A stretch of DNA of 20,578 nt from CAZRZN01 sp964604565 (GCA_964604565.1 CAZRZN010000049.1:1-20578); one strand, 5' to 3'. Positions 7,536 to 14,500 are shown, numbered from the stretch's first letter. A program made the numbers and translations. Notes: generated by a model from the letters alone, not told the origin.

Positions 7536-8270
7536 CTAAGGTGTTTCTTCGGGAAGATCGGCAAGGGCGTTCCAATAGGCCGCCTCGGCATTGGCCGTAT
7601 CGCTTTCGGCGGCGGCAAGGGCCGCGTCGCGCCTGGCTGTTGCAACCGCGCGAGCGGCTTCACTTTCCCGGGTTGCACGCTCCAGCGCCAAGGCGGCGGT
7701 GGGCGCCGCGGCCGCCGTTCTGGCGGCAAGAGCCTTCGCTTCCGTGGCGGCTGTCCGGGCTTGCCGCGCCGCAGCCTGAGCCGCGCCAAGCGTCGCGGCG
7801 GCCTCGGCGACGGTTGCCTCGGCTTCGGCCAGCGCGTCTTGGGCGTCTTTCAGCGCGGTCCGGGCCTTTTCGGCGGCGTTGCGCGTATCGGTCTGAGATT
7901 TTTCAGCGGACGTTGCGGCGGTGGCCGCGGTTTTCTGGTCCTCGTCAGCGGCGTTCTTGACCTCTTCGGCCCGAGCTTTCAGCGCCTCGGCTGCGGCGAT
8001 TTCTTTGTCGTAGTCCGAGTCAGCGGCATTCTTGGCGAGCGCGGCTTTTTCAAGGGCTTCGGCGCGTTTGGTCTGGGCGTCTGCGCGCAGCTTTGCGGCA
8101 GACAGCGCCGCCACGGCCCGCGCCTCAAGCTTGTCCTTGTCAGCAGCCGTCTTGAGAGCCGACTTTTGCTTGGTGCTCAATTCCTTGGCCGTCGCGGGAG
8201 AATCGGGATCCGATACCTTGGATTTTGCTGCGTCTTGCTGTTGAGCAATACCGTCCTCTTCATTGCTCAA
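7536..8270 (-). CDS. Alanine-rich coiled-coil protein of unknown function, first gene of the eCIS operon
   Basis: I do not recognise this 244-residue protein. About 35% of residues are alanine (85 of 244); there is no cysteine or histidine and only one tryptophan. Residues about 30-235 are an almost unbroken run of Ala/Lys/Glu/Asp/Arg heptad-like sequence, predicted to be a long coiled coil. There is no signal peptide or membrane segment; the N-terminus (SNEEDGIAQQQDAA) is polar and probably disordered. The start is TTG at 8270: a strong GGAGG site lies seven bases before it, whereas the first ATG (8263) is too far. The frame ends 16 bases before the sheath start, so the two are surely cotranscribed. 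Possible roles are an assembly scaffold, surface or membrane tether, tube cargo, or tape-measure-like factor; none can be chosen from sequence. The repetitive composition makes homology searches unreliable. Confidence 0.8.
   Translation of the reverse strand: MSNEEDGIAQQQDAAKSKVSDPDSPATAKELSTKQKSALKTAADKDKLEARAVAALSAAKLRADAQTKRAEALEKAALAKNAADSDYDKEIAAAEALKARAEEVKNAADEDQKTAATAATSAEKSQTDTRNAAEKARTALKDAQDALAEAEATVAEAAATLGAAQAAARQARTAATEAKALAARTAAAAPTAALALERATRESEAARAVATARRDAALAAAESDTANAEAAYWNALADLPEETP
8241..8270 (-). promoter_or_regulatory. Perfect hairpin sequestering the TTG start codon of the coiled-coil gene
   Basis: On the minus-strand transcript, the first nine coding bases TTGAGCAAT (8270-8262) pair perfectly with ATTGCTCAA (8249-8241) across a 12-base loop. 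The start codon itself is in the stem, with the GGAGG ribosome site just outside it. Such a structure could throttle initiation at the first gene of the operon. Pairing is seen directly; the regulatory role is inference. Confidence 0.45.
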
Positions 8271-8277
8271 TGCACCG

Positions 8278-8282
8278 CCTCC
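8278..8282 (-). promoter_or_regulatory. Strong ribosome binding site (GGAGG) selecting a TTG start
   Basis: GGAGG lies on the minus strand seven bases before TTG at 8270. The in-frame ATG at 8263 would be 14 bases away, so the site decides for the TTG start of the coiled-coil gene. Confidence 0.7.
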
Positions 8283-8312
8283 AATAAACCCTAAAAAGAG
8301 ATGATTCCTTAA

Positions 8313-8353
8313 TTAACTCTCGTTAATATTGCAGGCGGATCGCTTTCGGGCAA
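8313..8353 (-). promoter_or_regulatory. Candidate eCIS promoter and inverted repeat TTAAC-N4-GTTAA
   Basis: This is the most AT-rich stretch of the window and lies about 45-85 bases upstream of the first eCIS gene. On the minus strand there is a possible -35 (TTGCCC, 8353-8348) and a weak -10 (CAATAT, 8331-8326) spaced by 16 bases. Immediately downstream is a perfect inverted repeat TTAAC-GAGA-GTTAA (8313-8326), positioned like an operator over the start of transcription, followed by TTAATTAA. The repeat is certain; the promoter boxes are poor matches and the regulator is unknown. Confidence 0.35.
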
Positions 8354-8797
8354 GCGGCATCGCGCCGAAGTCGGCTTTGACGGCTTTGGGGTCCGTGCTG
8401 GTGCCTCATAATCAGACCATGCCACCGACGGGCAGCGCGTATGCCGACAGGACTCCCTTTGAACCTGTATCGTGACGCAAGCGCGACGCGGCGCCAGTCG
8501 TTTGGCGTCGCAATTAAACATACCCGATCCTGAGGCGTTTCAGCCGGTGAGAAACTTTGCCAAATCATGCGCTGTAATCGGGGTTGGCGAGGCTGCGTGC
8601 ACCTGCCTTGGCGTGCGACGCGGCTGCGCAACACGCCATGTGCCTCAAGTCGATTTTCCCCCGCACATTGCGCTGGAGGAAGGGTCACATCGCTCGAAGA
8701 CCACTGGAAATTGTCTTCTTGCCCGGCTCACATCGGCGTGGACATTAAAACATCCAAGGGAGTCCGGAGGCTGTGACTTGGAAAGGAAAGATGGAAA

Positions 8798-8825
8798 TTC
8801 GCCGGCGCGGTGGGGCGCCGGCGAA
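8798..8825 (-). terminator. Probable intrinsic terminator of the TTT operon
   Basis: An 11-bp perfect GC-rich stem (TTCGCCGGCGC, 8798-8808, with GCGCCGGCGAA, 8815-8825) closes a six-base loop. It begins nine bases after the tctC-type stop codon. On the minus strand the stem is followed only by AATTTCC-type sequence, so the T-tract is weak. Confidence 0.65.
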
Positions 8826-8834
8826 AGGTGAGGG

Positions 8835-9944
8835 TCAGTTGACCGTGGCGTCAAAGCGTTCGGCCAACCATTCGGCTACCGCGGCCTTGGCTTCGGGGCT
8901 GACAGAGGTGGCAATCTGTTTCATGCGTTCCGCTGCAGGGCCCATGAACTGCGGGTAGGGGCCAAGCACTTCGGCTCGCCGCTCCTGAAAGGCGGGGTCC
9001 GCCTTTGCCGCAAGCATCGCCTCGTTGTAGGTGTCCACGATGTCCGCCGGTGTCGACGCGGGCATGCTCAGCAGTTTCTGGGCGCCGAAGCCGGCTGTGA
9101 AGAATGACATGTAGACCTCTTCGACCTGACCGGACATCGGTTCCCCGTTCACCTGCTCATAGACCTCGCCGTAGTGCGGGATGTCCGGAAAGGCAGGATC
9201 GCGCCCCAGTTCCCCGTCATCGTTCAGCACACCAAAGGTAAAGATCGGCACGGCGTCGCCGCTTTCGACCATGGGCTGGACATTGTCGAGATAGGAGAAG
9301 GTGGACTGATAGTCGATGTTCAGATCCCCACGCTCAAAGGCGAGGCGGGCATCGCTGCGTCCGCCCATGCCAAAGATGGGTTGCGCCATGATACCGATCT
9401 GTTCGAGCGCATAGAACGACAGAAGGTCCTGGCTGGTGGGCCCTTGCGAACCATAGCGCAAGGTGGCGCCCTCAAGTGCGGCAATGTCTTCGGGGCCCGA
9501 AGCGCCCAGATCGCCCGCAACATACATGACGCCGCCCACCGGAGAGCCTGCGATGGACACCATGTCCTTGAATTCATACTGAACACGGCTGTCGCCGAGG
9601 AGGTAGTTGAAGTGGCCCGTGCCGGAAGATGCCAGCAGCATCATCCCGTCCGGTTCCGCGTTGTTGGCAAAAAAGTTGCCGCCGATGGTATGACCGCCGC
9701 CACCCATGTTGCGCACGACAACCGTCGGATTGCCCGGCAGATAGGTTTGCAGGACCGGCACGTAGAACCGCCCCCAGAAATCCGTTCCACCGCCTTCGGA
9801 GGCCGGAACGATGATCTCGATTGTCTGGCCCGCGAAATCGGCCGCGCGCGCGGGCAGGGCAGTGACCGCCGTCAGCGCCGCCGCGACGGCAAGGGACGCG
9901 GTCCATTGCGCAGATGTTCTGAGCGTTTTTAACATTCCTGTCAT
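8835..9944 (-). CDS. TTT transporter periplasmic substrate-binding protein (TctC family)
   Basis: This 369-residue protein is the extracytoplasmic binding component of a tripartite tricarboxylate transporter. A Sec signal peptide is evident: basic MTGMLKTLRTSAQW, hydrophobic core, and cleavage after ALPARA (about residue 34). The mature start (FAGQTIEIIVPASEGGGTDFWGRFYVPVL) and the loop VVVRNMGGGGHTIGGNFF (about 75-92) match the TctC/Bug family, whose two loops grip a carboxylate of the ligand. The substrate cannot be predicted from sequence. An AGGAG site lies six bases before the ATG. It is the last gene of the unit, 76 bases after the fused permease gene and just before a terminator; a small GCCCG-CAT-CGGGC hairpin in that gap could help adjust its expression relative to the permease. 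Confidence 0.93.
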   Translation of the reverse strand: MTGMLKTLRTSAQWTASLAVAAALTAVTALPARAADFAGQTIEIIVPASEGGGTDFWGRFYVPVLQTYLPGNPTVVVRNMGGGGHTIGGNFFANNAEPDGMMLLASSGTGHFNYLLGDSRVQYEFKDMVSIAGSPVGGVMYVAGDLGASGPEDIAALEGATLRYGSQGPTSQDLLSFYALEQIGIMAQPIFGMGGRSDARLAFERGDLNIDYQSTFSYLDNVQPMVESGDAVPIFTFGVLNDDGELGRDPAFPDIPHYGEVYEQVNGEPMSGQVEEVYMSFFTAGFGAQKLLSMPASTPADIVDTYNEAMLAAKADPAFQERRAEVLGPYPQFMGPAAERMKQIATSVSPEAKAAVAEWLAERFDATVN

Positions 9945-10020
9945 TCTTCTCTCCTGTTGATTTGTGCCCGATGCGGGCTTCTTGCCTATGCGCTTCTTTC
10001 GGCGCGTCGAGTGTCGGCGT

Positions 10021-11952
10021 TCATGGCATGAAGTCCAGAAGGCCGGTCGGGAAACGGATTGTCAGCGCGTAGCCGAGGGTCCACAGAACCGCGACAATGG
10101 CGAGCGCGATTGCGGATGCCGCGAGGATGCGCAGGCGCCCTTCGATCAGCAGGAATGCCACTGAAAAGAGGAAAATGGCCGGCAGGAAGCCGGCAACCGC
10201 CGTCAAAGGAAGCAGGCCGGCGATCCATGCGAAATGCCGGAGATTGATCAGGGAAAATGCCGGTTTCGATGGCGTGCCGGGCGCGGGTCGTATCCAATCC
10301 ACCAGCAGTGACAGACCGCAGAAGGCGATGACCGCGCCGCCGATCACGAATGGAAACAGCCGGCTGATCCAGGGGATCGACCACGCGTCGACGATCGCCA
10401 GAAGACCGATGGCCGCGACGGTCGCGGTGAGAATGGTTTGCGGGACGCGTCCGGGGATGGTGGCGGTTTCTTCGGCGCCGGCATCGGCCTCTGTGGAAAC
10501 CTTGGAGCGCGCACCGAAGAAGACGGAAACGGCGGTCAGTGCGATGAGGATCATCACGATCGGTCGGCCAAGCCAGTCCATTCCGTAAAGCTGGACGCTT
10601 TGATACAGGTAGACTTCGGCGCCACCGGCCAGCACAAAGCCGATCAGAAGTGGCGGTCTTGGCCAGCCCATGCGTTTGAATACGAAGGCGGCCGCGCCGA
10701 TCGCCAGCACCGCGATCAGGTCGCCCCAGTTGCGCGTGGCCTGAAAGGCGCCGAACATGACGATGCCAATCATCGCGGGCGCAAGGATCGCATACCGGAT
10801 TTCCGTCACGCGCGATACCAAAGGCGTTATGCCGATGCAGACAGCGGCGCCGATGACATTGGCCAGCGCAAGCGACCATATGATCAGATAGACGATATCG
10901 ATGTCCTGCGTGACCATTCTTGGACCCGGCTGAATGCCGATCAGCACCAGACCGCCCAACAAGACCGCCGTCCCGCCGGACCCCGGGATGCCGAAGATGA
11001 GGGTCGGCACCAATGCGCCGCCCTCCTTGGCGTTGTTGGCCGCTTCGGGCGCGATAACGCCCCGGATATCGCCCTTTCCGAACCGGCTCTTGTCCCGTGC
11101 GCTCTGCACCGCGGTTCCGTAGGCGATCCAATCCACGACCGCACCGCCCAGCCCGGGGATGGCCCCGACAATGCAGCCGATCATGGCGGACCGCAGCACA
11201 AGGCCCCAATGCCGCAGGGTGTCGCGGACACCTGTCAACCATCCGGTCCCAAGCGGCGCCGCGCGTTCCGCGATCGCCGAGCGGCGCGATAAAAGGTCCA
11301 CGATCTCGGGCAGGGCGAAGAGACCCAGAGCAAGCACCACGAGGGGCAACCCGCTGGAAAGATAGATGGAATCAAAGGTCAGGCGCATGTGACCGGTCGC
11401 AGGCGCAGGCCCTATGTTTCCCAGCAACAGCCCCAGACCGCACGCGGCAAGCCCGCGGAGCCAGTTTCCACCGGACAGCACCCCGACCATGCTGAGGCCG
11501 AACACCGTCAGCATCAACAATTCCGGCGCCCCGAACATCAGCACCAGCGGCCGCGCGATCTGGACAAAGCCGGACAAAGCCAGCGCCCCCAGAAGCCCGC
11601 CGATCAGCGATGCGGCGAACGCGGCCGAAAGGGCCTGCCGCGCACGCCCGGCGCGCGCCAGTGGAAAGCCATCCATCACGGTTGCCTGAGATCCGGCGGA
11701 CCCCGGTATCCCCATCAGAACCGAGGTGAAGGTATCGGCCGTGGCAAGCACGGCCAGCAGTCCGATCATCGTCGCAAGGGCCGATGACGGATCCATGCCG
11801 AACACGAAAGGCAGCAAGAGCGCCATGCCCGCCGTTCCGCCGAGGCCCGGCAGAATGCCCACAATGATGCCGACTCCGACCCCGATCAGGAGGTGGAGCA
11901 GGTGTTCTGTGGACATCAGAACGCCCAGAGCGGAAAATACCTGATCAAGCAT
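10021..11952 (-). CDS. Fused TctA-TctB tripartite tricarboxylate transporter permease
   Basis: This 643-residue inner-membrane protein joins the two TTT membrane subunits in one chain. Residues 1 to about 480 are the large TctA subunit with its internal duplication: GILPGLGGTAG (32-42) with GIPGSAGSQATVMDGFPLA (81-99), then GAIPGLGGAVVDW (263-275) with FGIPGSGGTAVLLGG (320-334) and IGIQPGPRM (338-346). A hydrophilic Glu/Ala-rich linker (about 483-502) leads to four further hydrophobic segments (about 506-525, 533-552, 576-604, 608-628), the size and layout of TctB. Normally tctB is a separate small gene and none is found here. It follows the LVIVD gene by 27 bases without a strong ribosome site and precedes the binding-protein gene. 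It would drive ion-coupled import of the ligand delivered by the TctC partner. Confidence 0.93.
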   Translation of the reverse strand: MLDQVFSALGVLMSTEHLLHLLIGVGVGIIVGILPGLGGTAGMALLLPFVFGMDPSSALATMIGLLAVLATADTFTSVLMGIPGSAGSQATVMDGFPLARAGRARQALSAAFAASLIGGLLGALALSGFVQIARPLVLMFGAPELLMLTVFGLSMVGVLSGGNWLRGLAACGLGLLLGNIGPAPATGHMRLTFDSIYLSSGLPLVVLALGLFALPEIVDLLSRRSAIAERAAPLGTGWLTGVRDTLRHWGLVLRSAMIGCIVGAIPGLGGAVVDWIAYGTAVQSARDKSRFGKGDIRGVIAPEAANNAKEGGALVPTLIFGIPGSGGTAVLLGGLVLIGIQPGPRMVTQDIDIVYLIIWSLALANVIGAAVCIGITPLVSRVTEIRYAILAPAMIGIVMFGAFQATRNWGDLIAVLAIGAAAFVFKRMGWPRPPLLIGFVLAGGAEVYLYQSVQLYGMDWLGRPIVMILIALTAVSVFFGARSKVSTEADAGAEETATIPGRVPQTILTATVAAIGLLAIVDAWSIPWISRLFPFVIGGAVIAFCGLSLLVDWIRPAPGTPSKPAFSLINLRHFAWIAGLLPLTAVAGFLPAIFLFSVAFLLIEGRLRILAASAIALAIVAVLWTLGYALTIRFPTGLLDFMP

Positions 11953-11979
11953 GCGTTTGCTTCAGCCCCGTCCTGATGC

Positions 11980-13293
11980 TCAACCGAATTCGAGAATGTC
12001 GAGACCGTCGATCCGGTCGATCATGTAGATCAGGCCGCGATCGTCGAGACAGACATCGTTGCTTTGCGGCGCGACAAAGCCCTTGGCCGGCGGCGGAATG
12101 AAATACCCAAGCTCTTTGGGCTTTGTCGGATCGCCGATGTCCACGGCGCGAAGACCGGCGGAAAAGAATGTGCAAAAGATGACGTCACCAACGACATGCT
12201 CCTGAAACTGGTGCGCGCCGGGTCCGTAGACTTCGGTCCCCTTTGGCGCGCCGTAGCTGCCATCTGGCCGAAGATGTGCGCGCGCCCACGGCGCATCGAA
12301 ATCGGTGACATGATAGGTGGATACCGCTGTGATCTTTTCGAGATCGGTCACGTCGAAAATCCACATGAAGGCGTGCGGCTGTCCGGTGGGATGCGGATGT
12401 TCCTCGTCGACGACAAGTGCGATGTCCCGCCCGCCTTTCTGTTCCGAAAGCTTGAGCGCGGTGTGCGTCGGTTCCGGGAAGGGAGGATGATAATTATGGG
12501 TCGCCTTCGTGCGCGGATTGCTCATGTCGCTGGCGTCGATGACGGCAAAGCCGGCGTGCCAGCACGCTGCCCAAAGCTCGTCCCCGGTGCGCAGCGCATG
12601 GTGCAGCCGGTTTCGCACACCGCTCCATGTCGGGGTTTCGCCTGCGGCAATGTTCTGTCCCGGCATCCACCAGCGAGAGACTTCTTCAAGGCGGTCCGGG
12701 CGCGAAAGATCGTAGTTCACAAGGATGTTGCCCTGGAACCCCTCCATTTCTGTCGAGATGTAGGCATATCTTTCATCGGCGCAAAACCGGTGCACCCCGA
12801 TGCCACCGGTTTTCTGGTAGGTCAGAAGTTTCGGATTGGCCTTGTCGCTGATGTCGTAGATCTTGAATCCACCGTCCTGATAGCCATGCTCGCCGACCCG
12901 GCGCAACTTGGGGATGTCGCTGACATCCACGCCCAGCTTGGCGGCCAGTTCGGCGTCGGTCGGCGGGCGCCCGGTCTCTGCCTCGAAGGCGATCACAAGG
13001 GCAGGGATCTCAAAGCCCTTGCGCAGGAAGTGGCGGTTGAACATTTCATGATTGCAGATCATCAGATCACCCACCACGCGAACCTTGTGGGTGTGGGACT
13101 GGTGGTCATCGAGCATGATCTGGGACACGATCACAGGGTTTGCCGGATCGGAGATGTCGATGATCGACGTTCCGAAGGGCGGCTCCAGATGGCCCACGTA
13201 AGCGTGGTTTCCCTGCACGAAGACCTGCCCGCCACCCGGTATGTCCAGACGTGCGATGCGGCGAAAACCCTTGCTGATAGGCTCGGCACTCAT
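11980..13293 (-). CDS. LVIVD-repeat beta-propeller-like protein
   Basis: This 437-residue protein has recurring motifs of the LVIVD type: GTSIIDISDPANPVIVS (41-57), GGFKIYDISDKANPKLL (141-157), GFAVIDASDMSNPRT (248-262), MWIFDVTDLEKITAV (310-324), GLRAVDIGDPTKPKEL (380-395). Repeats of this kind are thought to form a propeller; the biochemical role is unknown. There is no signal peptide, so it is probably cytoplasmic. Residues about 106-133 (ETGRPPTDAELAAKLGV then IPKLRRVG) are an insert resembling sigma-factor region 3. Several His residues (H64, H67, H69, H82) cluster near the N-terminal repeats. The ATG overlaps the GntR stop by four bases and has an AAAGGAG site. Context suggests a role in metabolism or sensing of the TTT substrate. 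A 479-residue plus-strand frame opposite is an antisense shadow. Confidence 0.88.
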   Translation of the reverse strand: MSAEPISKGFRRIARLDIPGGGQVFVQGNHAYVGHLEPPFGTSIIDISDPANPVIVSQIMLDDHQSHTHKVRVVGDLMICNHEMFNRHFLRKGFEIPALVIAFEAETGRPPTDAELAAKLGVDVSDIPKLRRVGEHGYQDGGFKIYDISDKANPKLLTYQKTGGIGVHRFCADERYAYISTEMEGFQGNILVNYDLSRPDRLEEVSRWWMPGQNIAAGETPTWSGVRNRLHHALRTGDELWAACWHAGFAVIDASDMSNPRTKATHNYHPPFPEPTHTALKLSEQKGGRDIALVVDEEHPHPTGQPHAFMWIFDVTDLEKITAVSTYHVTDFDAPWARAHLRPDGSYGAPKGTEVYGPGAHQFQEHVVGDVIFCTFFSAGLRAVDIGDPTKPKELGYFIPPPAKGFVAPQSNDVCLDDRGLIYMIDRIDGLDILEFG

Positions 13294-14081
13294 GTTTCGG
13301 CTCCTTTGGTCGTATCTTTTACGGAACTCTGCGGTTCCCTGTCCCCTGCGCCCAGAAGCGAGAGGCGTTCCTGTTCGGACGCGGTGAGGGCCCTGTCCTC
13401 CTTGCGGGACAGGGCGATTGCGAGCCGCCAAGCGGCCTCGCCGATGTGTCGCCGGCTCATCTTTTCCGCCAGTGCCGCATCGCGTTCTTCAATCGCGGCA
13501 TAGATGTCCTGCAACTCACGAAGCGCGGTGGCGGTGCGTCCCTGCTCATTCAGCGCGACCCCACGATACAGCAGGATCCGGTTGCGAAGGCGCGTAAGGC
13601 TCCCTTGCAGCACCGTATTTCTGGCGGCAGCGACCAGTTTCTCGTAGAACAGCGTTTTGGCGCTGACGATCGCGGCAAGGTCCTTTGACTGCGCAACGGC
13701 ACCGATGGCATCCAGCGCATCGGACAGGGCGCGAAGGTCGGTGTCATCGCAGAGGCGGGCGGCAAGCCGGGCGGCGAGGCCTTCAAGTTCGATCCGCACT
13801 TCGTAAATTTCCAGCGCATCGGCCAAGGACGGGCTGGAGACGAAGGTGCCGCGTTGCGGCGTGCTTTCCACCAACTCGTCCGCTTCCAACTGACGCACGG
13901 CTTCGCGCAGCACCGGCCTGCTGACGCCGAAGGCGGTGCACAGCTTGCGTTCGCTCAGCCGCGATCCGGGAAGTAGCCGTCCGTCAGCGATCGCGGTCTG
14001 CAAGGCGTCCCTGACCCGTTCCCGAACGGGTCGATCGTTTCTTTGAATGTTCAAGCCGTGCATTTCTTCGCCGACCTTCAT
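13290..14081 (-). CDS. GntR-family (FadR/FCD-type) transcriptional regulator
   Basis: This 263-residue regulator has an N-terminal winged helix (PVRERVRDALQTAIADGRLL, then PGSRLSERKLCTAFGVSRPVLREAVRQL and the wing VESTPQRGTFV) and an all-helical C-terminal FCD ligand domain (from about EIYEVRIELEGLAARLAARL to AALAEKMSRRHIGEAAWRLA). FCD regulators usually sense small organic acids, fitting control of the adjoining TTT uptake genes. The frame is open upstream to a TTG at 14129 and an ATG at 14123, but a FadR-like palindrome lies at 14099-14111, inside that extension. I therefore prefer ATG 14081, which has AAAGG 11 bases upstream; ATG 14063 is also possible. It is probably autoregulated and cotranscribed with the LVIVD gene, whose ATG overlaps its stop. 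The specific ligand is unknown. Confidence 0.9.
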   Translation of the reverse strand: MKVGEEMHGLNIQRNDRPVRERVRDALQTAIADGRLLPGSRLSERKLCTAFGVSRPVLREAVRQLEADELVESTPQRGTFVSSPSLADALEIYEVRIELEGLAARLAARLCDDTDLRALSDALDAIGAVAQSKDLAAIVSAKTLFYEKLVAAARNTVLQGSLTRLRNRILLYRGVALNEQGRTATALRELQDIYAAIEERDAALAEKMSRRHIGEAAWRLAIALSRKEDRALTASEQERLSLLGAGDREPQSSVKDTTKGAET

Positions 14082-14098
14082 TGCAACGTCGCCTTTAT

Positions 14099-14111
14099 CT
14101 GGTCTGACCAG
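14099..14111. promoter_or_regulatory. FadR-type operator palindrome upstream of the GntR gene
   Basis: CTGGTC-T-GACCAG is a perfect 13-bp palindrome 18 bases upstream of the preferred GntR start. Its core TGGTCNGACCA matches the known FadR-subfamily operator pattern. Seen directly as a palindrome; autoregulation by the adjacent FCD regulator is inferred. Confidence 0.65.
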
Positions 14112-14248
14112 TTCAACATCCATGCGCAACGGTCACTGTGCAAGGAAAAAGGCATCTTTCGGCAGCACGGAGGCGCGGCGCATAATTTTTGGGCGTTGAT
14201 CCGAAGTGAGATTGACGTTCTGGATCAGGAGAGGTGAGCGCCGCCTGT

Positions 14249-14262
14249 TGTGACACGTCACA
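14249..14262. promoter_or_regulatory. Inverted repeat TGTGAC-AC-GTCACA
   Basis: Six-base arms around a two-base centre lie about 170 bases upstream of the GntR start, in gene-free DNA. The site has the form of a dimeric-regulator operator, but no regulator can be named and a chance match is possible. Confidence 0.3.
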
Positions 14263-14390
14263 GTCGAAGCGGCCTTGCTGGTCTGCCATCACAACCCAAA
14301 CCCTGTAGATTGCGCTGGCCGTTCCGCGCATTTGAGTGATCCTGCGGACCCTTCAATCTGCTGGCCCGGACGAGTTTGGACGTTGGGAAC

Positions 14391-14500
14391 GGCTTTGTTG
14401 CGCAATTCAGGCTCTCGGCACCGCCAAGATCGTCCGCGTGGCATGACTTCAGTGGGGTAAGGGCAAGTCACGCCTCAGGCCTGAATTGCGCAACAAAGCC
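14391..14500. mobile_element. 110-bp MITE-like element with IS5-family-type terminal repeats
   Basis: Perfect 21-bp terminal inverted repeats, beginning GGCTTTGTTGCGCAATTC, bound a 110-bp unit (left 14391-14411, right 14480-14500). The terminus resembles IS903-group IS5-family ends, which begin GGCTTTGTTG. There is no room for a transposase, so it is a miniature derivative or an internal deletion of an IS. No clean target duplication is visible at the borders. Confidence 0.6.

Larger units (their letters stand above)
8271..8834. other. Intergenic region between eCIS and TTT operons
   Basis: About 560 bases contain no recognisable gene. The left 80 bases hold the eCIS leader and promoter region, and the right end holds the terminator of the TctC gene. 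Two open frames cross the middle (8323-8688 minus, 8472-8831 plus) but neither has a good ribosome site, recognisable motif or convincing codon bias, so I do not call them genes. A short degraded gene cannot be excluded. Confidence 0.6.

Noticed and set aside
6038..7789. A 583-residue version of the sheath protein
   Set aside because: The extra 90 residues are Arg/Pro-rich out-of-frame reading of the coiled-coil gene; sheath similarity and the ribosome site begin at 7519.
1..8270. Type VI secretion system or defective prophage
   Set aside because: Two gp19-like tubes, the DUF5908-like protein and the LysM adaptor in this order point to eCIS; no TssJLM, ClpV, capsid or terminase gene is present in the window.
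8323..8831. Two opposing frames in the eCIS/TTT intergenic region (121 and 119 codons)
   Set aside because: No ribosome site, motif or codon bias distinguishes either; the minus one would overlap the candidate promoter.
9986..11242. A 418-residue minus-strand frame within the fused permease gene
   Set aside because: It is the alternative frame of the TctAB gene, rich in Arg/Gly/His, with no membrane segments or motifs.
12064..13503. A 479-residue plus-strand frame opposite the LVIVD gene
   Set aside because: The minus strand shows repeated LVIVD motifs and a proper start; the plus frame is the complement of them.
14391..14500. A complete insertion sequence
   Set aside because: Only 68 bases separate the terminal repeats, so no transposase can be encoded, and no target duplication was found.
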